A model generated the notes under the pieces. That model had not been told where the DNA came from. It did not search any database and saw nothing but the letters and a program-made list of their open reading frames with translations. 63,402 nucleotides of DNA, from NCBI RefSeq assembly GCF_000238915.1, contig NZ_BAEG01000110.1:1-63402 (forward strand), given 5' to 3'. A program made the translations under genes and the position numbers. The stretch is from Arthrobacter globiformis NBRC 12137. GTDB taxonomy: Bacteria; Actinomycetota; Actinomycetes; Actinomycetales; Micrococcaceae. The first letter of the stretch is position 1. The number at the start of each line of letters is the position of its first letter. Shown here in pieces: positions 8,056 through 15,829 of this stretch.

Positions 8056-9354
8056 ATGCCCGCTTTCGGTTTCGTCGCCGACGACCTCACCGGAGCCGCC
8101 GACGTCCTCGCCCAGGCCCACCGCTACGGGCTGGAAGCTGCGCTGGTCATCGGGGACGCCCCACTGCCCACTGACACCGACGTCGTCGGGTTCGCCGGGC
8201 CTGCCCGTTCCCTGGCCGGCACGGCCTTCGACAGCCTGGTCACCCGTGACCTCGCAGGCATCGCAGCGCTGAACCTGGAGGTGCTGCTCTATAAGGTCTG
8301 CTCCACGTTCGACAGTTCCACGACTATCGGGAGCATCGGCCGCGGGATCCACCTGCTCCACGAGCAGTTCCCGCTGCACGGACCCATCCCGGTAGTCCCG
8401 GCCCAACCCGCTTTTGGCCGATACACCGCCTTCAGCAACCACTACGCAACCTATGCCGGCCAGATTTACCGGCTGGACCGTCACCCGGTCATGTCCCGTC
8501 ATCCTTCCACGCCGATGTCTGAAGCGGACCTGCGTCAGGTTCTGGCCGAACAGCTCGGCGGCGCCGAGGTACCCGGGGCCATCCATCTGCCCGCCTACGA
8601 CGACGGCACGTTCAAGGACGCCTGGGCGGCCCGGAGGCGAGACCTCGGGACGCAGGCCTTCGTGGTCGACGCTGTGGACGAACACCAGATGGACGCCGTC
8701 GCAGAAGCACTCACCCGGGAAGAGCACGGTCATGGTCCCTCGATCGTGGTCGGCTCAGGCGGCATCATGGCCGCGCTGGCCAGGTCCATCTCGGACCAGG
8801 CCGCACGCACATCCGGCCCGCAGAAGCCGTCGGGACCGGTGCTGGCCGTTAGCGCCTCGGCCTCGAGCACCACAGCGGAACAGATCAACGACGCCATCTC
8901 GAATGGCTGGGAGGACGTCCCGGTGCCTGCCGAGTTGCTGCAGCGCGATGACGCCGCACTGGTTGCCGCCCTCGATGAGCGCGTTTCTGCCGCCCTTCGG
9001 GCAGGGCGCAACGTGGTCGTTCACACCACCCGGGGCGCGGCGGATCCCCGCTACGGCGCGAGCACACCAGTGGACGCCGGCTACGTCGGCACGTTGATCG
9101 GCGGCATTGCTGCCCGGATGGCCGACGCCGGGCGTACCCGAGATATCGCCGTATGTGGGGGCGATACCTCAAGCCACGCACTCATCGCCATGGGCGTGCG
9201 CCAGCTCCGGGTGTCCGGCCAGTTCGTCACCGCAGGCCCCATTCTGCGGGCCGACAGCGGCTCCGCCGTCGGCGGATCCCGGCTGCTGCTTAAGGGCGGA
9301 CAGGTTGGCCCAACCGACATTCTGGCCCGCTTCGCCGGGCAGCACCCCAGCTAG
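8056..9354 (+). CDS. DUF1537 four-carbon-type acid-sugar kinase
   Basis: A 432-residue ATP-dependent kinase of the DUF1537 family, which phosphorylates 3-oxo or aldonic sugar acids. It opens with the typical FGFVADDLTGAADVLAQAHR. The C-terminal nucleotide-binding part carries the glycine-rich GGDTSSHALIAMGVRQLRV. ATG 8056 follows GGAAAGG and lies directly after the RuBisCO-like stop; a GTG at 8047 would overlap that gene by 8 bases. The pairing suggests that the kinase makes the 4-phosphate that the RuBisCO-like enzyme then acts on, as in apionate degradation. The exact substrate is inference. Confidence 0.88.
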   Translation: MPAFGFVADDLTGAADVLAQAHRYGLEAALVIGDAPLPTDTDVVGFAGPARSLAGTAFDSLVTRDLAGIAALNLEVLLYKVCSTFDSSTTIGSIGRGIHLLHEQFPLHGPIPVVPAQPAFGRYTAFSNHYATYAGQIYRLDRHPVMSRHPSTPMSEADLRQVLAEQLGGAEVPGAIHLPAYDDGTFKDAWAARRRDLGTQAFVVDAVDEHQMDAVAEALTREEHGHGPSIVVGSGGIMAALARSISDQAARTSGPQKPSGPVLAVSASASSTTAEQINDAISNGWEDVPVPAELLQRDDAALVAALDERVSAALRAGRNVVVHTTRGAADPRYGASTPVDAGYVGTLIGGIAARMADAGRTRDIAVCGGDTSSHALIAMGVRQLRVSGQFVTAGPILRADSGSAVGGSRLLLKGGQVGPTDILARFAGQHPS

Positions 9355-9406
9355 CACTCCGGACAATTCCTCCAAGCATCACCAGAACCAACGAAAGGCG
9401 GCCCCC

Positions 9407-10450
9407 ATGCGGGCAGTAGTCAAAAACGCAGCCGAACGAGGCGTCACTTACGTCACCGACGCCGGCGATCCCAAGGCCACAGAAGGCTCGGTCGTCATCG
9501 AAGTGGGCGCTGCCTCCCTGTGCGGCACAGACCGGGAACTCTACGAATGGACCCCCTCCGCCCAGGCGTTCAACCTCAACCTCCCGGTCATCCTCGGCCA
9601 CGAAGGCGCAGGCACCATCGTCGAGGTCGGCCCCGGCGTCACGGGACTGAACGTGGGCGACCAGGTCGCCCTCGAAAGCCACCTGACCTGCGGCCAGTGC
9701 TTCCCCTGCCGCACCGGGGACGCACACACCTGCGAACGAACCGGCATCCTGGGCATGCACATCGACGGCGTCTTCGCCGAATACGCCGCCGTCCCCCAGG
9801 ACATCTGCGTCAAGCTCCCCACCGGCCTGTCACTCGAATCCGGTGCCCTGCTCGAGGCGGCCGGCGTCGCCGTCCACGCGATCCAGCGCGCCAACTATTC
9901 CGTCGCGGGCCGGGCCGTGCTCGTCAGCGGCGCAGGCCCGGTCGGCCTCGTCGTTGTGAACCTGGCACTGCTCATGGGTGCCTCCCACGTCATCGCCGTC
10001 GACCCCAACCCCTACCGGAGGGCCCAAGCCGAAAAGCTCGGTGCGACTGCCCTGCACCCGAACGACGGCATCGTCGAGCGCTGCCGCGAATTGACCGGCC
10101 GCCGCGGCGGATTCGACGTCGCCTTCGAATGCTCCGGCGCCCCCGGTACCCTGGCCACACTCTTCGAAGCCGTGCGCCGGGAAGCGACCGTCATCACCGT
10201 CGGACACCCCAGCCGCCCGGCCGAGGTCGATATCGCCGCCTACATTAACAAAAAAGGCATCACCCTTCGCGGCATCTTCGGCCGCCGGCTCTGGGAAACC
10301 TGGGAACAAAGCCTGCTGCTCCTCGATTCCGGAAAGCTGGATCTCGACTGGCTGATCACCCACCGCAAGAAGCTCAGTGAGATCGACGAAGCCGTAGAAC
10401 TCCTCACCGGAGACGCCTGCAAAGTCCTGCTCATCCCAGGCCTCGGCTAA
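9407..10450 (+). CDS. Zinc-dependent medium-chain dehydrogenase (threonine/sorbitol dehydrogenase type)
   Basis: A 347-residue MDR dehydrogenase. The catalytic zinc region is SLCGTDRE (about residue 39) with GHEGAGTIVEVG. The structural zinc loop has four cysteines, in CGQCFPCRTGDAHTC. The NAD site is VLVSGAGPVGLVVVNLA. ATG 9407 lies 52 bases after the kinase gene behind GAAAGGCGG, in the same operon. It probably oxidises a hydroxyl of the imported sugar acid to the 3-oxo form that the kinase accepts. The order of steps is inferred from the cluster, not shown. Confidence 0.87.
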   Translation: MRAVVKNAAERGVTYVTDAGDPKATEGSVVIEVGAASLCGTDRELYEWTPSAQAFNLNLPVILGHEGAGTIVEVGPGVTGLNVGDQVALESHLTCGQCFPCRTGDAHTCERTGILGMHIDGVFAEYAAVPQDICVKLPTGLSLESGALLEAAGVAVHAIQRANYSVAGRAVLVSGAGPVGLVVVNLALLMGASHVIAVDPNPYRRAQAEKLGATALHPNDGIVERCRELTGRRGGFDVAFECSGAPGTLATLFEAVRREATVITVGHPSRPAEVDIAAYINKKGITLRGIFGRRLWETWEQSLLLLDSGKLDLDWLITHRKKLSEIDEAVELLTGDACKVLLIPGLG

Positions 10451-10523
10451 CCCCAAAAAACAACGGAACTGACGGTCCAAACCGCGCAGCTCCCAACCAC
10501 CCAGCTATTCACAGGAGAAATCA

Positions 10524-11552
10524 ATGACGATTCCCATCAAGAAAGCCCTTGAAAGAGTCCCCGGCGGGATGATGCTGGTGCCCCTTGGCATCGGCGCCGT
10601 CATCCACACCCTGGCCCCGGACGCCGGCAAGTTTTTCGGTTCCTTCACCGGGGCCTTCTTCACCGGCCTGGCGCCGCTGCTGGCCGTGTTCTTTGTCTGC
10701 CTCGGCGCAACACTCGAGGTCAAATCAACGCCCTACATCCTCAAAAAGGGCGGCGTGCTCCTCGGCTCCAAAATTCTCTTCGCCGTCCTCATCGGCGTCA
10801 TCGCCGGCCGCTTCCTCGGCGAGGCCCCCATCGACTCCGGGATACTGGCCGGCCTGTCGACCCTGGCACTCGTCGCAGCCCTGAACGACACCAACGGCGG
10901 GCTCTACATCTCCCTGATGGGACAGTTCGGGCGTAAGCGCGATGCCGGTGCTTACTCCATCCTGTCGCTCGAGTCCGGCCCCTTCCTGACCATGGTCACA
11001 CTGGGAATCGCCGGTCTCGCCGCATTCCCCTGGCAGGCACTCGTCGGCGCCATCCTCCCGCTGGCACTGGGCATGCTCCTGGGAAACCTCGATAAGAACA
11101 TGCGTCACCTCCTGGCCCCGCTGGTGCCCGCGATGGTGCCGTTCCTCGGCCTGGCCCTCGGCCTGACCATCAACCTCAACGCCGTCGTCGAAGCCGGACT
11201 GCTCGGCATCGCCCTTGGCCTGTTCGTGGTCTTCGTCGGCGGCGCAGTACTGCTCCTCGCTGACAAACTCACCGGCGGCGACGGCGTTGCCGGCCTCGCA
11301 GCAGCAACCACAGCCGGCAACGCCGCGCTCGTTCCCGCCATCATCGCCACAGCCAACCCCGTCTACGCCCCCGCCGCAGAACACGCCACCGTCCTGGTCG
11401 CAGCCTCGGTCGTCGTCTCCGCAGTGCTCTGCCCAATCGTCACGTCAGCATGGGCAAAGAGGGTGCAGAAGAAACTGATCGCAGCAGAGATGAACAACAA
11501 CCCGGCCGAGGAAAAGTTGGTACCCAGGCACGCGGTAGAACCCCAAAACTGA
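10524..11552 (+). CDS. 2-keto-3-deoxygluconate permease (KdgT) family transporter
   Basis: A 342-residue membrane protein with about 10 hydrophobic segments. The KdgT-family start is IKKALERVPGGMMLVPLGIG. Conserved internal segments are AALNDTNGGLYISLMGQFG and ILSLESGPFLTMVTLGIAG. Family members are H+ symporters for 2-keto-3-deoxygluconate and related sugar acids. AGGAG lies 7 bases before the ATG. It is last in the operon of RuBisCO-like protein, kinase and dehydrogenase, and is probably the uptake system for that substrate; here the substrate is more likely an aldonate or branched sugar acid than KDG. Confidence 0.85.
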   Translation: MTIPIKKALERVPGGMMLVPLGIGAVIHTLAPDAGKFFGSFTGAFFTGLAPLLAVFFVCLGATLEVKSTPYILKKGGVLLGSKILFAVLIGVIAGRFLGEAPIDSGILAGLSTLALVAALNDTNGGLYISLMGQFGRKRDAGAYSILSLESGPFLTMVTLGIAGLAAFPWQALVGAILPLALGMLLGNLDKNMRHLLAPLVPAMVPFLGLALGLTINLNAVVEAGLLGIALGLFVVFVGGAVLLLADKLTGGDGVAGLAAATTAGNAALVPAIIATANPVYAPAAEHATVLVAASVVVSAVLCPIVTSAWAKRVQKKLIAAEMNNNPAEEKLVPRHAVEPQN

Positions 11553-11574
11553 TCTGGGAGTAATAAAAGATCAA

Positions 11575-11604
11575 GGGCGGGGCGTGCACCATGCACCCCC
11601 GCCC
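11575..11604 (+). terminator. Hairpin terminator after the acid-sugar operon
   Basis: GGGCGGGGCGTGCA pairs with TGCACCCCCGCCC across a 3-base loop, with one bulged base, 22 bases downstream of the permease stop. A short T-rich run (GTCCTTATA) follows. Confidence 0.75.
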
Positions 11605-11661
11605 GTCCTTATATACCCAGCCCGGCTAGAAGAAGACGCCAGATCCACCTGAAGGAACACC

Positions 11662-11916
11662 ATGAATGGAGCAGCCACTTGGCCAGTGACCGACACACTC
11701 CCCGGATCCCAAACCCGCCTGCTGGACTATCACAACTGGATCCACCTCAACCCGGGCGACAAAGTGATCGTCAAACGGGCCGGCTGCCCTCCCGAACACG
11801 GCACCGTCAATGACATTGCCCTAGACGCCTCATACTTTTGGGTCCGGATCGACGGCCAAAGCAGAATCCTCATCTTTCACGGCGACAGAACCATCATCCA
11901 CAAAATCCTCACATAG
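11662..11916 (+). CDS. Small conserved protein, SH3-like paralog family (copy 2, divergent)
   Basis: An 84-residue protein with no recognised domain. GDKVIVKRAGCPPEHGTVND, then DASYFWVRIDGQSR, shows the same spacing of V-x-V-x-R, G-T/F-V-x-D, D-x-S-x-x-W and D-G as copies 1 and 3, though identity is low. GAAGGA precedes the ATG by 6 bases, so translation is likely. It sits alone after the terminator of the acid-sugar operon. All three copies are about 84 residues and lie next to catabolic operons. Function is unknown; a small binding or regulatory beta-barrel is a guess. Confidence 0.55.
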   Translation: MNGAATWPVTDTLPGSQTRLLDYHNWIHLNPGDKVIVKRAGCPPEHGTVNDIALDASYFWVRIDGQSRILIFHGDRTIIHKILT

Positions 11917-12096
11917 CGACGCACGGCACAACTTACCAATAGGACCCGCCACGTCTCGAAACCTGCGGATGTGAGATGCTCCTCACCAAGATGGGCTGCA
12001 CTCCTCCGCGGAAGCCATTCGGTGGGCCGCGGCGAGTATCGCAGCTGCACATCACATGACTGGCTGCGACATGTGCTCGCTCGCGCGTCCCGTTAG

Positions 12097-12350
12097 GGCA
12101 CACCCCAACCTGACGCAGTTGGCGTCGGAATTGGGCCCAGAAACAAGAACTTCATCTGGGACCAGGCGCCGCCCGTCGCCGCCCACAGCCGGGGCCAATT
12201 CCTATTGGTCATCCACCGCTGGTGCTGCGATGGGAGCTAACCCAATGGCTCCCGACTTCCAGCCGTGGATAACCGAATTGACCCCAACTGTGGACGGAAA
12301 GGGTTCTTCCCGAAAGCCACGCGTCCGAGCCCCGCCAGGTTGACGGAATC
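12097..12350. repeat. Long direct repeat, copy 1 (split by about 112 extra bases)
   Basis: Bases 12097-12187 and 12300-12350 recur almost unchanged at 18544-18682. In the second copy the two blocks are contiguous, so 12188-12299 is absent there. No convincing gene lies in it. It ends in the dif-like site at 12338. This accounts for most of the gene-free stretch 11917-12484; nothing else is recognisable there. Confidence 0.85.
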
Positions 12351-12363
12351 ACCATTATCGGCG
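12338..12363 (-). other. dif-like Xer recombination site A
   Basis: On the minus strand: CGCCGATAAT, GGTG, ATTCCGTCAACC. The left arm and spacing match the actinobacterial dif pattern as I recall it (CCGATAAT, 4 bases, ATTATGTCAA). It is one of five same-orientation sites. Here it marks the end of the long repeat and the left edge of the unit holding the gene at 12485. Confidence 0.6.
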
Positions 12364-12484
12364 TCCTTCAGAGATTCTCGTCTCGCGAGAGAACACTGCC
12401 TCTGGGTGGATTGACCCTCACCCAATAGTGACGACCGGCCGGGAGAAGAAGGCTGCCGCCGCAGGCGAAACTACTGGACGCGGG

Positions 12485-12838
12485 CTAAGCATTTTGTTGC
12501 TGCTTCTTCTGCCGTATCCATTTTGTCCGCATGTTCGCGAGACGGAATCCCCAGATCATCATGCTGATGGACACCAGGGACATGACGGCGCACAGGACAT
12601 AAGCCTCAATCTTGAAGCTTCCCGTAGCGCTTCCGTAGTACAGCGCCCAAATGAAACCTGCAGCAAAAATCCCCATTACCGCACTCAGCAATCTAAGCCC
12701 CGTGGGACTTTGCACTGAGTTGATGGCGGTCATCGGCGGGGTGTATCCAGGAGGTTGCCCGTGCGGTCCATAAAGGTCGTCCCAGCGCGCTGGCCGATCC
12801 GGGGTCAGTCCGCGGCCCCGCCGTTCATCGTTGCTCAC
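12485..12838 (-). CDS. Small two-helix membrane protein, unknown function
   Basis: A 117-residue protein with a hydrophilic, proline/arginine-rich N-terminus (about 1-45). Two hydrophobic segments follow, LLSAVMGIFAAGFIWALYYG and AYVLCAVMSLVSISMMIWGF, and a basic, glutamine-rich tail. The start is GTG 12838 with GAGAGGG 6-7 bases upstream. It is the only gene between dif-like sites A and B, on the minus strand, like its neighbour at 13075. No family was recognised. The tail suggests a cytoplasmic C-terminus. Confidence 0.6.
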   Translation of the reverse strand: MSNDERRGRGLTPDRPARWDDLYGPHGQPPGYTPPMTAINSVQSPTGLRLLSAVMGIFAAGFIWALYYGSATGSFKIEAYVLCAVMSLVSISMMIWGFRLANMRTKWIRQKKQQQNA

Positions 12839-12904
12839 AGCACGCCCTCTCGTTAGACACTCCCGCCTGCTAGCAGCATCGCCATTGTTTCACGTGCCTA
12901 CCAA

Positions 12905-12930
12905 GGTCGACGGAATCGCGATTATCGGCG
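12905..12930 (-). other. dif-like Xer recombination site B
   Basis: On the minus strand: CGCCGATAAT, CGCG, ATTCCGTCGACC. It differs from site A at one base of the right arm and in the central four bases. It lies 567 bases from A and 495 from C. Confidence 0.6.
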
Positions 12931-13074
12931 TTTGCTTTGAAGGCTCATTTGACGAGAACAACACGCATGTATCGCTACAGCAGGTTCATCGAAAATGGTG
13001 ATTCAGCAGGTGCATTCAACCACTGCGCAGCCAACGACGCCCAGGCAAGCTGGAGGGCGAGCCTCGGTTGCGTT

Positions 13075-13290
13075 CTACCGCTCCAGGTCAGGGAAGCGTT
13101 CTGAGCGGGGTCCAACGGCATCCGTGACTGCACTGTGGTTGGTGGCGTTCCTGATAACTGGGCGGCTCTTTGCAGGAACATAGGCGCCTTTATGCCGGCC
13201 CGGTCTGGGTGGCCGCAGGGCTGCGGCGACAACGAATGCGAGGATGACAGCTACAACTGCAGCTAAACCAATAAGGAAACTACTATCCAT
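13075..13290 (-). CDS. Small single-helix membrane protein, unknown function
   Basis: A 71-residue protein. Residues 5-25 are one hydrophobic helix (FLIGLAAVVAVILAFVVAAA), followed by a basic tail (RPPRPGRHKGAYVPAKSR), so it is probably anchored with the tail inside. It starts at ATG 13290; the ribosome binding site is weak. It is the sole gene between dif-like sites B and C, in the same orientation as the gene between A and B. No homolog is recognised. It could be a chance ORF, but the membrane-anchor design argues for a real gene. Confidence 0.5.
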   Translation of the reverse strand: MDSSFLIGLAAVVAVILAFVVAAALRPPRPGRHKGAYVPAKSRPVIRNATNHSAVTDAVGPRSERFPDLER

Positions 13291-13399
13291 GCTGCCACTC
13301 TAAGGGCACATGGCGTGGGATCACCGAAACTCCGCCCGCAGGAAGCGGATCACTAGGCCCCCGTGCATTTGAAGGAGCTAGGCCGTAACCCGAAGCTTA

Positions 13400-13425
13400 G
13401 GTTGACGAAAGGTCCATTATCGGCG
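13400..13425 (-). other. dif-like Xer recombination site C
   Basis: On the minus strand: CGCCGATAAT, GGAC, CTTTCGTCAACC. The left arm is intact and the right arm has two changes. It forms the left edge of the 5.3-kb tartrate block that ends at site D. From here to 13653 there is only a weak minus-strand frame (13417-13632) with no recognisable product. Confidence 0.55.
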
Positions 13426-13653
13426 TGGAAAAATAAAGAAACTAGGACAGTAGCGCTTTCGTGATTGCTGGTTCAAGTCTTTGCGGGCGGACGTAAGTAC
13501 GAGGCCGTAATTGGCGGTAATTAGACGGTCCATGCCGCTGTTAAGTCCGAAGTGGAGATTGACCTGTTGCGTGATGTCGACGGTTACGCCGGCTTGCAGT
13601 CGCAGATCTGGAACGATCCGACCGATCAGCAACGGGGGCGCTCCTTGCCGTCG

Positions 13654-14556
13654 CTAAGAACCTATCCTCGCCGCGAGGCCCTGCCGCAGATGTTCAATGG
13701 CGGCGCTGATCCGGCGGGGAGTCTTGGTTGTGGCGGGGTAGAGAGCGTAAATGTCCGCGCTGGGCGTCGGAGTGTCCGGGAGGACCTGCTGCAGGACTCC
13801 CTGCTGGATCAGTGGGTTGACGTGCCATGTGGAGCGCATGATCAAGCCAAGGCCCTGGACGCACCAGTCGGTTACAACGTCCCCGTCGTCGCTGATCATG
13901 TTGCCCCTGACGTCGACGTACTCCTGCTCTTTTTCGCCAAAGCGCCACAGGGAGTAGTCGGCGTTGTTTTCCCGCAGGACGATGCAGTTGTGCCGTTCCA
14001 GGTCCCTAATCGTCCGCAGCGGCGGCGCGCTGCCAATGTAGCTCGGTGCCGCACAAACAATCCTTCGGTTCCGCGCCAGGAGTTTTGCCTTGAGCCTGGA
14101 GTCGGAAAGGCCTCCGACCCGGATGGCGATGTCGAAACTTGTACCCGAGATGTTCAAAGGCAGTGGTGAAAGCTCCAGGTCTATCTGGATCAACGGGTGC
14201 TGCCGGATGAAATCCCCCAGCAGCGGGGCAATGTGCTTGCGGCCGATCCCCAGGGTCGAATGCACGGTAATCCGCCCCTTTAGCTCGCCATGCTGAACGG
14301 ACAGCGCGTCTTCGAGGTCTGTTTTCTGCTGCAGAATCGACAGCGCCCCCGCCGCGTACCGGTGGCCTTCCTCTGTGAGGGTCAGGCGGCGTGTGCTGCG
14401 CCGGACCAGTGGTACCCCGAGCCGTGACTCAAGCGCAGCGAGGCGTTTGCTTACCGCAGACACGGACTTCCCCCAGTTCCGTGCGGCTTCGGTGAGGCTC
14501 TGCGAACGGGAGATCTGCTCAAAAAACTCCAGGTCATCGATCGATGTGAGGTCCAT
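13654..14556 (-). CDS. LysR-family transcriptional regulator
   Basis: About 300 residues. The N-terminal HTH is LEFFEQISRSQSLTEAARNW followed by SAVSKRLAALESRLGVPL. A LysR substrate-binding domain follows (FDIAIRVGGLSDSRLKAK, PRRISAAIEHLRQGLA). The start is taken at ATG 14556 (MDLTSIDDLEFF), where homology begins and GAAAGAAG lies upstream; ATG 14589 is the alternative. It is divergent from the tartrate dehydrogenase gene, the usual LysR arrangement, so it is probably the tartrate- or malate-responsive activator of that operon. Confidence 0.88.
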   Translation of the reverse strand: MDLTSIDDLEFFEQISRSQSLTEAARNWGKSVSAVSKRLAALESRLGVPLVRRSTRRLTLTEEGHRYAAGALSILQQKTDLEDALSVQHGELKGRITVHSTLGIGRKHIAPLLGDFIRQHPLIQIDLELSPLPLNISGTSFDIAIRVGGLSDSRLKAKLLARNRRIVCAAPSYIGSAPPLRTIRDLERHNCIVLRENNADYSLWRFGEKEQEYVDVRGNMISDDGDVVTDWCVQGLGLIMRSTWHVNPLIQQGVLQQVLPDTPTPSADIYALYPATTKTPRRISAAIEHLRQGLAARIGS

Positions 14557-14724
14557 TTCCTGCTTCTTTCGTTTTGGGAAACAATGCATTGTCGCACACG
14601 CCCTTAATCAGCCGCTTCTTGTCTCTTACGCTTATGTGACTGGAAGCACAGCCGAAGGTATTGCCCTTAGGTAGGCAACCCGCACCCGGGACAACGGCGT
14701 TCATACAAGCGAAAGACCAAGACC

Positions 14725-15828
14725 ATGACTAATACGCACCGCATCGCAGTCATCGCCGGAGATGGCATCGGCCAGGAGGTCATCCCTGAAGGGCTGCGCG
14801 CTCTGGAAGCGGCCTCGGAAGCATTCGACTTCAAGCTCGAAACAACCCAGTTCGATTACGCAAATGCCGACTATTACACCAGGCACGGCAAGATGCTTCC
14901 CGACAACTGGTTCGAGGAGCTGAGCACCTACGACGCTATCTTCTTTGGCGCTGTGGGCTGGCCTGAGATTGTTCCCGATCACGTCTCCCTGTGGGGCAGC
15001 CTCCTCCAGTTCCGCCGTGGCTTTGACCAGTACGTGAGCCTGCGCCCCGTGAAGCTGCTGGCCGGCATGGACAGCCCCTTGACCGGCCGAGTGCCCGGTG
15101 ACGTGGACTTCTACGTGGTCCGCGAAAACACCGAAGGCGAATACTCCAGCATCGGTGGAAAGATCTTCGAAGGCACCGAGCGGGAAACCGTCATGCAGGA
15201 AACTGTCATGACCCGCACCGGTGTGGACCGCATCCTGAAATACGCCTTCGACCTGGCACAGAGCCGCCCCAAAAAGCACCTCACCTCGGCGACCAAAAGC
15301 AACGGTATCTCCATCTCCATGCCGTACTGGGACGAGCGCGTAGAGGAAATGGCCAAGGGTTTCAGCGACGTGAACGTGGACAAATACCACATCGACATCC
15401 TCACAGCTAACTTCGTGATGCACCCGGACTGGTTCGACGTCGTTGTCGCCAGCAACCTGTTCGGCGACATCCTCTCCGACCTGGGACCTGCCTGCACCGG
15501 CACCATCGGCATCGCCCCCAGTGGCAACATCAACCCGGAACGCAAGTTCCCCAGCCTCTTCGAACCCGTCCACGGCTCCGCACCGGACATCGCCGGCAAG
15601 GGCATCGCCAACCCCATCGGACAGATCTGGAGCGCGGCCATGATGCTGGACCACCTCGGTGAACGCCAGGCCGCGGCAGCCGTCCAGCAGGGCTTCGAAA
15701 ACGTCCTCGCACACGGCGGCAGCCACATCCTCACCCCGGACCTCGGCGGCGAAGCCACCACCGAAGTCCTCGGAAAGACCGTTGCCGAGGAAATCACCTC
15801 CGTGGCCCTGACCGAAGCAGGCAAGTAA
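14725..15828 (+). CDS. Tartrate dehydrogenase / D-malate dehydrogenase (decarboxylating)
   Basis: A 367-residue member of the isocitrate/isopropylmalate dehydrogenase family, TDH/DmlA branch. Seen are the start IAVIAGDGIGQEVIPEG, the substrate loop YVVRENTEGEYSSIGG, the metal-binding aspartates in NLFGDILSDLGPAC, and the C-terminal HGSAPDIAGKGIANPIGQIW. Family enzymes oxidise tartrate and decarboxylate meso-tartrate to D-glycerate with NAD and Mn. The next gene, a glycerate kinase one base away, fits that product. The 2HCT transporter downstream would bring in the dicarboxylate. Confidence 0.88.
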   Translation: MTNTHRIAVIAGDGIGQEVIPEGLRALEAASEAFDFKLETTQFDYANADYYTRHGKMLPDNWFEELSTYDAIFFGAVGWPEIVPDHVSLWGSLLQFRRGFDQYVSLRPVKLLAGMDSPLTGRVPGDVDFYVVRENTEGEYSSIGGKIFEGTERETVMQETVMTRTGVDRILKYAFDLAQSRPKKHLTSATKSNGISISMPYWDERVEEMAKGFSDVNVDKYHIDILTANFVMHPDWFDVVVASNLFGDILSDLGPACTGTIGIAPSGNINPERKFPSLFEPVHGSAPDIAGKGIANPIGQIWSAAMMLDHLGERQAAAAVQQGFENVLAHGGSHILTPDLGGEATTEVLGKTVAEEITSVALTEAGK

Positions 15829-15829
15829 G

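Noticed and set aside
13417..13632. A 71-codon minus-strand frame between site C and the LysR gene.
   Set aside because: No ribosome binding site or recognisable family; it overlaps the dif-like site. It could be a gene scrap but cannot be supported.
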